Positions 32,225 through 39,749 of a stretch of DNA of 64,000 bases are shown here, in pieces. A program made the translations under genes and the position numbers. This DNA is from JABJPM01 sp964344655. GTDB taxonomy: Archaea > Nanobdellota > Nanobdellia > SCGC-AAA011-G17 > PNOQ01. The DNA lies in contig CAYFOF010000003.1 in assembly GCA_964344655.1 (NCBI GenBank), positions 26,739-90,738 of the forward strand, written 5' to 3'. Below the pieces are notes generated by a model that saw nothing but the letters and a program-made list of their open reading frames with translations, was not told where the DNA came from and did no database searches. The first letter of the stretch is position 1, and every line of letters starts with the position of its first letter.

Positions 32225-33044
32225 TTTCTCCCATGAATTCATCCATTGTTTTTTGTCCAAAACAAATGTCATAAAAATCACAGTAATTGCATAGTGGCCC
32301 GGTTTTTTTTGAGTAGTCTGAAATGTCTTCTGAAATCGTTTGTTCTTGAATAAACTTACATTCAAGTTTTGCAAAATCAACTAGTTCTTGATCTACATCT
32401 AAATGATGGTGTTTGTGTCTTAGAAAATCTATTCCTACTTTGTGTGGTTTTTTTCCGTATTTTTCTTCATATAATAATGCGTAGATTGCTAATTGTAATT
32501 TATACTCTGGGGTCATTTTTTCTCTTTTGGATGTTTTGTAATCCATTAGAGAGATTTCTCCATCGATTTTATGTATTGCATCTATGAATCCACGCACTTG
32601 ATGCTCTTCAGATAGAAAATAAATTTCTGTTTGAGGTTTTACATGGTTGAATCCTTGTACTAAACCTTCTTTCTCTACTTTTGGTTTTAAGATTTGCATA
32701 AAATTATCAAACCAATTATTTATCATAGAAAGTGATTCTCTGAAATAAAATTCTAATTGTTCTGGAGTTAACTCTATTTTTTCTAATTCTTTCTTTTCTT
32801 CAGTCCATTTTTGTTTGAATAAACTTTGAAGTAATGTTTTTAATTCAAATTCATAATGGTCTTCTGTTAGGTTATTTACATCTATTTTGAATAAATCTTC
32901 TAGGGCTGCGTGAACTATTTTTCCACGTTGTAAATGAATAGAAGGGACTTTTTGAGCTATCTTTAATATGTATTGATAGTAATACTTTCTAGGACATTGT
33001 TTGAATGTATTTATTGAGCTTGGACTTTGAATTCTGGGAGCCAT
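32208..33044 (-). CDS. Cas4/RecB-type PD-(D/E)XK nuclease with Fe-S Cys
   Basis: A 278-aa nuclease with N-terminal Cys (FKQCPRKYYYQY), motif I His (GKIVHAALED), RGFIDAIHK, active-site DYKTSKRE (D...D-x-K), QLAIYALLYEE and a C-terminal Cys set CNYCDFYDIC. The first Cys and last three form the 4Fe-4S lock of Cas4/AddB nucleases. No CRISPR or other cas genes are present, so this is a stand-alone version probably in DNA repair or processing. Confidence 0.88.
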   Translation of the reverse strand: MAPRIQSPSSINTFKQCPRKYYYQYILKIAQKVPSIHLQRGKIVHAALEDLFKIDVNNLTEDHYEFELKTLLQSLFKQKWTEEKKELEKIELTPEQLEFYFRESLSMINNWFDNFMQILKPKVEKEGLVQGFNHVKPQTEIYFLSEEHQVRGFIDAIHKIDGEISLMDYKTSKREKMTPEYKLQLAIYALLYEEKYGKKPHKVGIDFLRHKHHHLDVDQELVDFAKLECKFIQEQTISEDISDYSKKTGPLCNYCDFYDICFGQKTMDEFMGENESSR

Positions 33045-33155
33045 GTATACTTGAAATTGGCTCTTGTTTTAAAGATTATCTATATTTATTATATATTTTC
33101 AAGGAAAAAGTTTTTAAATAGGAAAAACAAAATTTATGATGGAGGTTGATATTTA

Positions 33156-33335
33156 ATGGCTAAGAAAAAAAAGTTAGGTTCTAAGACGAGGTCAGGTTTG
33201 ATTTTTGCGGGTATTGTTTCTTTGATACTTGGTTGGGCTTTGTGGAATCATTTGTTGAATTTAGAACAACTTGTTGCTTTGTTATTATTCATCGCAGGAT
33301 TTTCAAAAATATTCTGGGGAATTTTTTCAAAATAA
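33156..33335 (+). CDS. Tiny two-helix membrane protein, copy 1 (59 aa)
   Basis: Missed by length limits but with a very good Shine-Dalgarno (GGAGGTTGAT, 7 nt before the ATG). Lys-rich N-terminus (MAKKKKLGSKTRSG), then two helices (LIFAGIVSLILGWALW and LVALLLFIAGFSKIFWG). The protein aligns with the next gene through its hydrophobic part, so the pair arose by duplication. Function unknown; small size and strong ribosome site suggest abundant expression. Confidence 0.7.
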   Translation: MAKKKKLGSKTRSGLIFAGIVSLILGWALWNHLLNLEQLVALLLFIAGFSKIFWGIFSK

Positions 33336-33349
33336 AAAGGAGGTAAAAA

Positions 33350-33565
33350 ATGGCTGCTAAAAAGAAGAAAGTTATGAAAAAGGAAGAGAAATCAGTGCAT
33401 CATTGTGGTCCAAGTAAAAATGCTTTAGTGTTTAAAGGAATAATTTCTATATTGTTAGGTTTAATACTATGGTTTGGATATTTGAGTTTTGCACAAGTGT
33501 TTGCGATAGTATTGATTTTAGTTGGTATAAAGAAATTATATTATAGTTCACACGCTTGTTGTTAA
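33350..33565 (+). CDS. Tiny two-helix membrane protein, copy 2 (71 aa)
   Basis: Paralogue of the preceding gene: Lys-rich start (MAAKKKKVMKKEEKS), HHCGPSKN, then two helices (ALVFKGIISILLGLILWF and VFAIVLILVGIKKLYYS) and a CC end. AAGGAGGT lies 6 nt before the ATG, and the spacer from copy 1 is 14 bp, so both are on one transcript. The HCGP motif recalls CDCGP of the protein at 27450. Function unknown. Confidence 0.75.
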   Translation: MAAKKKKVMKKEEKSVHHCGPSKNALVFKGIISILLGLILWFGYLSFAQVFAIVLILVGIKKLYYSSHACC

Positions 33566-33585
33566 TTCTTTTTTATTTTTTTATT

Positions 33586-34818
33586 TTATTCATATCTTAG
33601 TGCATCTACAGGTTTTAGTTTTGAAGCTTGTCTAGCTGGAAGTACTCCGGATGCTGCTCCAACTAAAAATGAAAATAATAATGCACCGATAATTAATGGG
33701 ATTGTTACGCTTGCTCCAAGCATGTTTGAACCTAAAGCTTGTTGAGCAATGAATTCTACTAGTTTTGCAATTCCAACTCCAAGTATTACTCCAATTGCCC
33801 CACCAACCAATCCTAGTGAGCCAGATTCTATTAAGAATATTAATAACACATCAGAATTTTTAGCACCAATAGCTTTCATAGTTCCGATGTCTTTAGTTCT
33901 TTCTAGTACGGAAGTGTACATTGTGTTCATAATTCCAACTCCACCAACTAATAATGAAATTGCTGCAATACCAACAAGAACTGCTGAAATTACTGAGAAT
34001 ATTGAACTAAATGAATCTAATAGTTGTTCGGAAGTTTGTACGTTAAATGTTTCTTGATCTTCTTTTTCGTTTCTTGAATCTCTAAGTTCGTCTTTTATTC
34101 TTTCTGCTACGTTTTCAGGATCGAAACCTTCTTCAGTTTTTACTAAAATTTGTGATTCTTCATCTCCAACGTTTAAAATTTCTCTTAGAGTTTCTTTTGG
34201 AACATAAATTGAACCATCATCGTAAGGATTTCCAGATTTTTCAAATACACCAATAATTTTGAATTCATGCCCTTCAATTATTATTGTATCTCTTATTCTT
34301 AATCCATCATCCCAGATTGCGCTTTCTTCACCGTCTTTGTCGTAAATATGACTGTATCCAACTACGGCTTTGAATTTATCTCCTTTTTTTAGTGATCTTC
34401 CTTCTAAGACATCAAAAGGTTGGGTTTCCAACATTGTGTCTAGTTCATTTGGGTTAACACCGATGGCAAAGCCTATTTCAGATTGATCTCCCACGGTTGC
34501 CTGGCCGGTTTTGACAAGATAACCCATTGCCCACTTTACACCCTTGGTATCTTCTATTACTTGTAAATCTTTACTTGTTAATAAGAGAGATTTTGTGGTT
34601 ACAGATCCGGGAGGACCCATGGTTTTGGGTTCAATGATTATTTTGTCGCTTCCAAGCATTTCAAATTGATCTGAAATAAAGTCTTGAAGACCTTGACCAA
34701 TAGAGATTAAACTAACTACGGCAGCTATTCCAATGAATATCCCTAGCATTGTAAGCCAGGATCTCATTTTTCTCTGCCTTATTCCATTTATTGCAAATGT
34801 GAAATAGTCAGCAATCAT
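33586..34818 (-). CDS. MacB/FtsX-type ABC transporter permease
   Basis: A 410-aa permease with one N-terminal helix (RKMRSWLTMLGIFIGIAAVVS), a large extracytoplasmic MacB_PCD domain (about 45-270) and three C-terminal FtsX helices (ISAVLVGIAAISLLVGGVGIMNTM, DVLLIFLIESG, SFLVGAASGVLPAR). Such permeases form mechanotransmission or lipoprotein/peptide export systems with a LolD-like ATPase, present two genes upstream. The substrate is unknown. Start overlaps the preceding stop (ATGA). Confidence 0.93.
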   Translation of the reverse strand: MIADYFTFAINGIRQRKMRSWLTMLGIFIGIAAVVSLISIGQGLQDFISDQFEMLGSDKIIIEPKTMGPPGSVTTKSLLLTSKDLQVIEDTKGVKWAMGYLVKTGQATVGDQSEIGFAIGVNPNELDTMLETQPFDVLEGRSLKKGDKFKAVVGYSHIYDKDGEESAIWDDGLRIRDTIIIEGHEFKIIGVFEKSGNPYDDGSIYVPKETLREILNVGDEESQILVKTEEGFDPENVAERIKDELRDSRNEKEDQETFNVQTSEQLLDSFSSIFSVISAVLVGIAAISLLVGGVGIMNTMYTSVLERTKDIGTMKAIGAKNSDVLLIFLIESGSLGLVGGAIGVILGVGIAKLVEFIAQQALGSNMLGASVTIPLIIGALLFSFLVGAASGVLPARQASKLKPVDALRYE

Positions 34819-35654
34819 TGTTTTCGTCTTTTCTTAATTTTCCTGTATATTACGAAAGCAATTATCAACACAACAATTCCAGTAATTACAAAAGGAGTAT
34901 TACTTGTTTGTATTAATCCAAGATCTTTTGCTTCTTTTTGTGTGTATATGTCTATTTCAACACTTTGTACATCTGAATGGATGTTATTTAGTGCATCTGC
35001 GTATTCTATGTAAACTTTAATTGGTAGATTTCTTCCAGCCAAAGGATAGTTTATTTTTAGATCAAATTCTGCAGTATCGTAATCATCAGAATCTAAATCC
35101 CCAATGTAAACATCATTTGTTGAAATTATATCATAGAATGCACTATGTCCTAACTTTACATTTAAGAATTGTATGTCAGCTAGACCCTTATTTACTATTT
35201 TTACATCTATTGTAGATCTATCTCCAACAATAAAATCAGGATTATCTATTGAAATTGATAATTTAGCATTTGTGTCAACTATGAAGCTAATTACATCTTC
35301 TTTAGTTTCATCATCGTATTCTATCAAAACAGGGATTTTATATATTCCTGGTTTTGCATTTGGCAATACGATAACATCAAATTCTATATTTTCTTTATCA
35401 TCATATCTTATTTCATCTATAGTTTGTGTACTTGAACCTGCTGGTGAGATTGGCATGTCACTTGAGGATAAATCAAGTTTTACTATTACGTCTTGTATTG
35501 TATTTTCTAAGTTATTTTCTATTTTTAATTCGATTGTTGCTCTGTTTCCAGGTTCTACTGTTGATGGAGATGTTTCTACTTGATCTATGTTTATAGCAGA
35601 TACATTTGCCATTAGTAAAACTGAAAATATTGCAACTAACATTATTTTGTTCAT
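34815..35654 (-). CDS. Secreted CARDB-like protein of the ABC operon
   Basis: A 279-aa surface protein: signal peptide (MNKIMLVAIFSVLLMANVSA), two or three beta-sandwich domains of the CARDB/COG1361 type (VEPGNRATIELKIENN, VGDRSTIDVKIVNKG), and a C-terminal helix with a Lys/Arg stop (FVITGIVVLIIAFVIYRKIKKRRK). Coupled by ATGA overlaps to the ATPase before it and the permease after it, so it is probably the extracellular partner of this ABC system. Confidence 0.88.
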   Translation of the reverse strand: MNKIMLVAIFSVLLMANVSAINIDQVETSPSTVEPGNRATIELKIENNLENTIQDVIVKLDLSSSDMPISPAGSSTQTIDEIRYDDKENIEFDVIVLPNAKPGIYKIPVLIEYDDETKEDVISFIVDTNAKLSISIDNPDFIVGDRSTIDVKIVNKGLADIQFLNVKLGHSAFYDIISTNDVYIGDLDSDDYDTAEFDLKINYPLAGRNLPIKVYIEYADALNNIHSDVQSVEIDIYTQKEAKDLGLIQTSNTPFVITGIVVLIIAFVIYRKIKKRRKQ

Positions 35655-36328
35655 TTTACAATCCTCCCGTCTTGTATCTTGATCACCCTTTTTGCTCTAC
35701 GCGCAATGTTAGAATCATGAGTTATAATAACAACAGTTTTGTTGTGTTGTTCGTTTAGTGTTTTTAGTAATTCCATAATTTCTTCTCCGGTTTTAGAATC
35801 TAAATTTCCAGTTGGTTCGTCTGCAAGAATAACTTCAGAATTTGTTACTAAAGCTCTAGCAATTGCAACTCTTTGTCTTTCTCCACCAGATAATTCAGTT
35901 GGTTTGTGAGTTAATCTATGATCTAGTTTAACTTTTTCAAGTTCTTGTTTTGCTCTCTTTGTTGCTTCACTTTTTGGAATTCCTTGAAATGTTAAAGGAA
36001 GTGTTACATTTTGTAAAGCAGTTAGAGAAGGTATTAAGTTAAAATTTTGAAATATGAATCCTATCTTTTTTCCTCTTAGTTGTGCTAATTCTGATTCGTC
36101 TAGTTTTGAAATATCTTTATTATCTAAGTAAATTATTCCTCTTGTTGGAGTATCTAGAGAACCAATCATGTTCATTGTTGTTGATTTTCCAGAACCCGAA
36201 GGACCAATAATTGCTAGAAATTCTCCTTTTTTTATATCTAGATCTATTCCTTTTAATATTGGAACTTCATTTTTTGCCAGAATGTAACTTTTTTCTACAT
36301 TTTCCAGCTTAATTACGGTATTTTCCAT
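35651..36328 (-). CDS. LolD/MacB-type ABC transporter ATPase
   Basis: A 225-aa ATPase with Walker A (IGPSGSGKST), Q-loop (FIFQNFNLIPS), signature LSGGERQR, Walker B (VILADEPTGNLD) and the His switch (ITHDSNIA). The NFNLIPSLTAL stretch is typical of MacB/LolD ATPases. The ATG at 36328 is preceded by GGTGGT; a longer start at 36343 is less likely. First gene of the ATPase-surface protein-permease operon, divergent from perR. Confidence 0.95.
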   Translation of the reverse strand: MENTVIKLENVEKSYILAKNEVPILKGIDLDIKKGEFLAIIGPSGSGKSTTMNMIGSLDTPTRGIIYLDNKDISKLDESELAQLRGKKIGFIFQNFNLIPSLTALQNVTLPLTFQGIPKSEATKRAKQELEKVKLDHRLTHKPTELSGGERQRVAIARALVTNSEVILADEPTGNLDSKTGEEIMELLKTLNEQHNKTVVIITHDSNIARRAKRVIKIQDGRIVK

Positions 36329-36405
36329 GTTCAGTACCACCAATAAGTGGTTTATAAATGTTGTGTATCATAGAAAGATTTATATATTAGTAACTATTCC
36401 TTATT

Positions 36406-36415
36406 AATAATTATT
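36406..36415 (+). promoter_or_regulatory. Palindrome at the perR start site (possible operator)
   Basis: AATAATTATT is a perfect 10-bp palindrome between the TATA box (TTTATATATTAG, 36380-36391) and the ATG at 36429, about where transcription should begin. Fur-family boxes are A+T-rich palindromes of this kind, so autoregulation by PerR is plausible; chance is also possible in this base composition. Confidence 0.35.
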
Positions 36416-36428
36416 CTTAATAGTAAAA

Positions 36429-36797
36429 ATGGAAACTCGTATGACAAACCAAAAATTGAAAATTATGCAGCATTTAGAGAGTGTTAGAACTCACCCAACT
36501 GCTGAAATGATATTCAAAGAAGTTTCCAAAGAATTGCCAGCAATTTCATTAGCTACAGTTTATAGAAATTTAAACTTGTTGGCTTCTGAAGGAAGGATAT
36601 TGAAATTAGAAATAAATGGAGAAGCACATTTTGATGGATTTTGTAGTGGACATCCACATTTTGTATGTAGTAATTGTGGAAAAATTTATGATATTGATCA
36701 AGAAGAAATTTCTAAATATGCTTTAAAGAAATTGAAAAGTTTTGAAGCTAGTTCTGTTAAAGTTATTTTTAATGGAATTTGTAAAAGTTGTAAGTAA
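36429..36797 (+). CDS. perR: PerR-like Fur-family peroxide regulator
   Basis: This 122-aa metalloregulator has a winged helix (residues 10-75: RTHPTAEMIF, SLATVYRNLN), the regulatory metal site (HFDGFCSGHPHF) and a structural zinc site of two CxxC pairs (CSNC and the terminal CKSC). The HPTA and H-P-H pattern fits PerR better than Fur. It heads the operon perR-sod-prx and probably controls it, sensing peroxide by Fe-catalysed His oxidation as known for PerR. Confidence 0.9.
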   Translation: METRMTNQKLKIMQHLESVRTHPTAEMIFKEVSKELPAISLATVYRNLNLLASEGRILKLEINGEAHFDGFCSGHPHFVCSNCGKIYDIDQEEISKYALKKLKSFEASSVKVIFNGICKSCK

Positions 36798-36809
36798 GGA
36801 GGAATAAAA

Positions 36810-37385
36810 ATGAAATTAGAATATGATTATGGAGCATTAGAGCCATATATAGATGAAGAAACAATGAAAATACATCATGATAAACACTATCATGCTTATT
36901 ATGATAATTTTATGAAAGCAATCACAGGAACTGAATTAGAAGAAAAAGATGTAAAAGAAATATTATCAGATTTAGATTCGATTCCAGAAGAAATTAAAAC
37001 TGCTGTTGTAAATAATGGTGGAGGATATTTTAATCACAGATTTTTCTGGACAATATTAAAGAAAGATGTTCCCTTTGAAGGAGAGATTGCCGAAGCAATA
37101 AAAGAGAAATTTGATAATTTTGAAGAGGAATTTAGTAATGCGGCTACAACTCAATTTGGAAGTGGATGGGCTTGGTTAGTTTTAGATGATGGAGAATTAA
37201 AAATTATAAAAACTTCAAATCAAGAATCTCCAATTAGTAAAGGAATGATTCCTTTATTGACTATTGATGTTTGGGAGCATGCGTATTATTTGAAATATCA
37301 AAATAAAAGACCAGATTATGTTAAGAATTTTCTTAATGTGATAAACTGGAAAAAAGTAAATGAATATTATATGGAGGCAAAATAA
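36810..37385 (+). CDS. sod: Superoxide dismutase (Fe/Mn family)
   Basis: Converts superoxide to O2 and H2O2. Seen in 191 aa: metal ligands in KIHHDKHYHAYYDNF, NHRFFWTIL and DVWEHAYYLKYQN, plus GSGWAWLVLDDG. The NQESPIS segment supplies the Gln seen in manganese-type enzymes, so Mn or cambialistic use is likely. AAGGAGG lies before the ATG, and the gene sits 12 bp after perR and 1 bp before prx in one operon. Confidence 0.96.
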   Translation: MKLEYDYGALEPYIDEETMKIHHDKHYHAYYDNFMKAITGTELEEKDVKEILSDLDSIPEEIKTAVVNNGGGYFNHRFFWTILKKDVPFEGEIAEAIKEKFDNFEEEFSNAATTQFGSGWAWLVLDDGELKIIKTSNQESPISKGMIPLLTIDVWEHAYYLKYQNKRPDYVKNFLNVINWKKVNEYYMEAK

Positions 37386-37386
37386 A

Positions 37387-37962
37387 ATGGAAGAACAAAA
37401 ATTAGAAATAGGAAAACCAGCTCCAGATTTTGAATTGGAAGCTTTTCAAGATGGTGATGTTAAAAAAGTAAAATTATCTTCTTTGCGAGGAAAGTGGGTG
37501 GCATTAGTATTTTATCCAGCCGACTTTACGTTTATTTGTCCAACTGAATTGGGCGAATTAGCAGATAAATATCCAGAATTTAAAGAAAATAATATTGAGA
37601 TATTAAGTGCGAGTACGGATACTGTTTTTGTGCATAAAGCATGGTTTGATAACTCTGAAACTATTAAAAAAATAAAATATCCAATGTTAGCAGATCCTAC
37701 TGGGAAAGTATGTAGGGATTATGGAGTTTACATACAAGAAGAAGGGTTAGCTTTGAGAGGAACTTTTATTATAGATCCTGAAGGTATTTTGAAAGCTTTT
37801 GAAGTTCATGATAATAGTATCGGTAGAAATGCAAATGAATTGATGAGAAAGATAAAGGCTGCTCAATTTGTTTCGGAACATGGAGATCAAGTTTGCCCTG
37901 CTTCATGGGAACCTGGAAAAGATACTTTAAAGCCTGGACTTGATTTAGTAGGGAAGATTTAA
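37387..37962 (+). CDS. ahpC: Peroxiredoxin (2-Cys, AhpC/Prx1 type)
   Basis: Reduces peroxides. Seen in 191 aa: peroxidatic Cys in FTFICPTELGE, the partner Arg region (ALRGTFIIDPEG) and resolving Cys in VCPASWEPG with the usual C-terminal tail. Complete typical 2-Cys form. The ATG at 37387 has GGAGG 11 nt upstream, inside the sod end. A frame starting earlier (37360) would only read through the sod stop region and is rejected. Confidence 0.96.
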   Translation: MEEQKLEIGKPAPDFELEAFQDGDVKKVKLSSLRGKWVALVFYPADFTFICPTELGELADKYPEFKENNIEILSASTDTVFVHKAWFDNSETIKKIKYPMLADPTGKVCRDYGVYIQEEGLALRGTFIIDPEGILKAFEVHDNSIGRNANELMRKIKAAQFVSEHGDQVCPASWEPGKDTLKPGLDLVGKI

Positions 37963-37986
37963 ATATCTTCTATTTCTTTTTTATTT
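37953..37986 (+). terminator. Hairpin plus U-rich tract between prx and ferritin-like gene
   Basis: GAAGAT (37953-37958) pairs with ATCTTC (37965-37970) across a 6-nt loop that contains the prx stop codon, followed by TATTTCTTTTTTATTTT. It has the shape of a weak intrinsic terminator and could make the ferritin-like gene less expressed than the three before it. Confidence 0.45.
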
Positions 37987-38000
37987 TGGAGGTTATTAAG

Positions 38001-38273
38001 ATGCAATATGAAGAAAAAGGAGATCTTTCTGAAAAAGAGCTTGATATGAGAAGAGCTATTGATTCTTTAAATGAAGAAATGGAAGCAGTGAATGCTTATA
38101 CACAAAGAGCTAAAGCTTGTAGTGATGATGCATTGAGAAAAGTTTTGTTACATCATTCTAAAGAGGAAAAAGAACATGCTGCAATGTTAGTTGAGTGGAT
38201 AAGAAGACAAGATCCTGAATTTGATCACGAATTAAAGGATTATGTTTTTACTGAGAAAGAAATTTCACATTAA
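38001..38273 (+). CDS. Encapsulated-ferritin-like protein (EncFtn family)
   Basis: A 90-aa two-helix ferroxidase-type protein. Seen: SLNEEMEAVNAYTQRAKA (Glu ligands) and SKEEKEHAAMLVEWIRRQDP with the E-x2-H ferroxidase pair, then ELKDYVFTEKEI, all close to EncFtn of Rhodospirillum. It ends right after the helix pair, with no C-terminal targeting peptide for an encapsulin shell and no shell gene in the window. Strong Shine-Dalgarno GGAGG 10 nt before the ATG. Its place behind PerR, SOD and Prx suggests iron sequestration during oxidative stress. Confidence 0.85.
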   Translation: MQYEEKGDLSEKELDMRRAIDSLNEEMEAVNAYTQRAKACSDDALRKVLLHHSKEEKEHAAMLVEWIRRQDPEFDHELKDYVFTEKEISH

Positions 38274-38290
38274 TTTTCTTTTTTTTAATT

Positions 38291-38932
38291 ATGGACGAAA
38301 TAGTAAAAATTCTTAGGAAAGAAGTAAAAAATTATAATGTTCCTATTGTGGATCTAATTAAAGTAAAAACTAATGATCCCTTTAAAATTTTAATAGCTAC
38401 TATTTTGAGTGCTAGAACTAATGATAAAACTACTTCTGTTGTTTGTTCTAATTTATTTAAGAAAGTAAAAAATTTTGAAGATTTATCAAAGTTGAGTGTG
38501 AAGCAAATTGAAAAATTAATTTATCCTGTTGGATTTTATAAAAATAAAGCTAAGCAATTAAAAGAATTACCTTCGGTTATTTTTTCTGAATTTAATGGAA
38601 AAATTCCTTCTTCAATTGAGGATTTGGTGAAATTACCAGGAGTTGGTAGAAAAACTGCAAATTTAGTTAGAGTTACTGCCTTTAATAAAGATGGCATTTG
38701 TGTGGATACTCATGTCCATAGAATTATGAATAGAATTGGATATGTTAAAACAAAAACTCCTTATGAAACAGAAATGGTTTTACGAAAAAAATTGCCTAGA
38801 AAATATTGGAAGGAAATAAATTATTTATTAGTTTCTTATGGTCAAAATACTTGTGTTCCAATTTCTCCTTTTTGTAGTAAGTGTGTCATTAGAGAATATT
38901 GTAAAAGAAATGGTGTTAAAAAGTCTAGATGA
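38291..38932 (+). CDS. nth: Endonuclease III
   Basis: Base-excision glycosylase/AP lyase for oxidised pyrimidines. Seen in 213 aa: SARTNDKTT, helix-hairpin-helix with catalytic Lys (LPGVGRKTANLV), catalytic Asp (VDTHVHRIMNRIG) and the C-terminal 4Fe-4S cluster (CVPISPFCSKCVIREYC). Complete. It ends in an 8-bp overlap with the convergent FliA-like sigma gene. Located after the oxidative-stress operon, a fitting place for oxidative-damage repair. Confidence 0.96.
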   Translation: MDEIVKILRKEVKNYNVPIVDLIKVKTNDPFKILIATILSARTNDKTTSVVCSNLFKKVKNFEDLSKLSVKQIEKLIYPVGFYKNKAKQLKELPSVIFSEFNGKIPSSIEDLVKLPGVGRKTANLVRVTAFNKDGICVDTHVHRIMNRIGYVKTKTPYETEMVLRKKLPRKYWKEINYLLVSYGQNTCVPISPFCSKCVIREYCKRNGVKKSR

Positions 38933-38942
38933 TGTCATCTAG
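38925..38942. repeat. Palindrome at the nth/sigma convergent ends
   Basis: CTAGATGA (38925-38932) and TCATCTAG (38935-38942) are exact complements around TG. The stop codons of both convergent genes lie in it. It may act as a bidirectional terminator or protein-binding site. Confidence 0.4.
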
Positions 38943-39749
38943 TGATTGTTTTTGAATTGTTTCAGCTTCTCTTCTTAATTTTTTTATAACTTTCGTTAAA
39001 ATTTGAGAAACTCTGGAGTCGGTTATTTCAAATATTTCCCCTATTTGTTCTAAGTTAAGTGGATCTTCTATTAAATGATATAATCCGAAAATAGTTGATT
39101 CTCTGTCTGAAATTATTCCTCTTTGATGTGCTGAATCGATTAAACCATAAACGTATTCTGCTGATTCTCTTCGTTCTACTCTTGCTGAAGGAGATTCTGT
39201 ATCTTCGCTTTCTATCATTTCAAATAATGTACTTTTCGTTCCATCTGAATCATTTGGATTTGTTTTGTCTCCACTTACTGTTTTTCCCTCTCCAGCATTA
39301 CATAACCTAACTTGTATTAAATTTATTCCAGTTATTTTGGATAATTCTTCATCTGTAGGATCCCTCCCATAAACAAGTAAGAAATTATCTCTTGCTCTTC
39401 TTAGTTTAGGAATATGTTTTCTTCCACCTTCATGGATATTCATATATTCTCTTTGGCCATCAATTATTGCCCATCTCACTCTTTGTGCAATATATGTTCG
39501 TGGAACTTGATTTTTATCTTTGTCATATTTTTGTATGCTTTCTAAAAATCCTTTTCTACCATATGCAATAGATTCTGCTATATCTACTCTGTTGTTTGGA
39601 TATTCTTTAGCAATTGAACAAATTAGACGATCGTATTGTTTTAGAAGCATAGTTAAAGATTGTTCTGCAGTTTCTGAACCAGATTGATAATCTGCTATCA
39701 ATTCTTTTTGTTCTTCATCACCTAATGTTCTTTGTAATTGTGGTTTCAT
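38925..39749 (-). CDS. Bacterial-type sigma factor, FliA/WhiG-like (group 3)
   Basis: A 274-aa sigma-70 family protein. Seen: region 2 (residues 30-105: LLKQYDRLICSIAKEY, then AYGRKGFLESIQKYD and TYIAQRVRWAIIDGQREY), region 3 (110-155: KLRRARDNFLLVYGRDPTDEEL) and region 4 (195-262) whose HTH (LNLEQIGEIFEITDSRVSQI) is very like FliA. Between 3 and 4 is an acidic Ser/Asp loop. ATGA overlap couples it to the RpoD-like gene. Such factors belong to bacterial RNA polymerase; how it would act on an archaeal polymerase is open. Confidence 0.9.
   Translation of the reverse strand: MKPQLQRTLGDEEQKELIADYQSGSETAEQSLTMLLKQYDRLICSIAKEYPNNRVDIAESIAYGRKGFLESIQKYDKDKNQVPRTYIAQRVRWAIIDGQREYMNIHEGGRKHIPKLRRARDNFLLVYGRDPTDEELSKITGINLIQVRLCNAGEGKTVSGDKTNPNDSDGTKSTLFEMIESEDTESPSARVERRESAEYVYGLIDSAHQRGIISDRESTIFGLYHLIEDPLNLEQIGEIFEITDSRVSQILTKVIKKLRREAETIQKQSLDDII

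Noticed and set aside
32208..33044. CRISPR-Cas system suggested by the Cas4-like nuclease
   Set aside because: No repeat-spacer array or other cas gene is present in the window.
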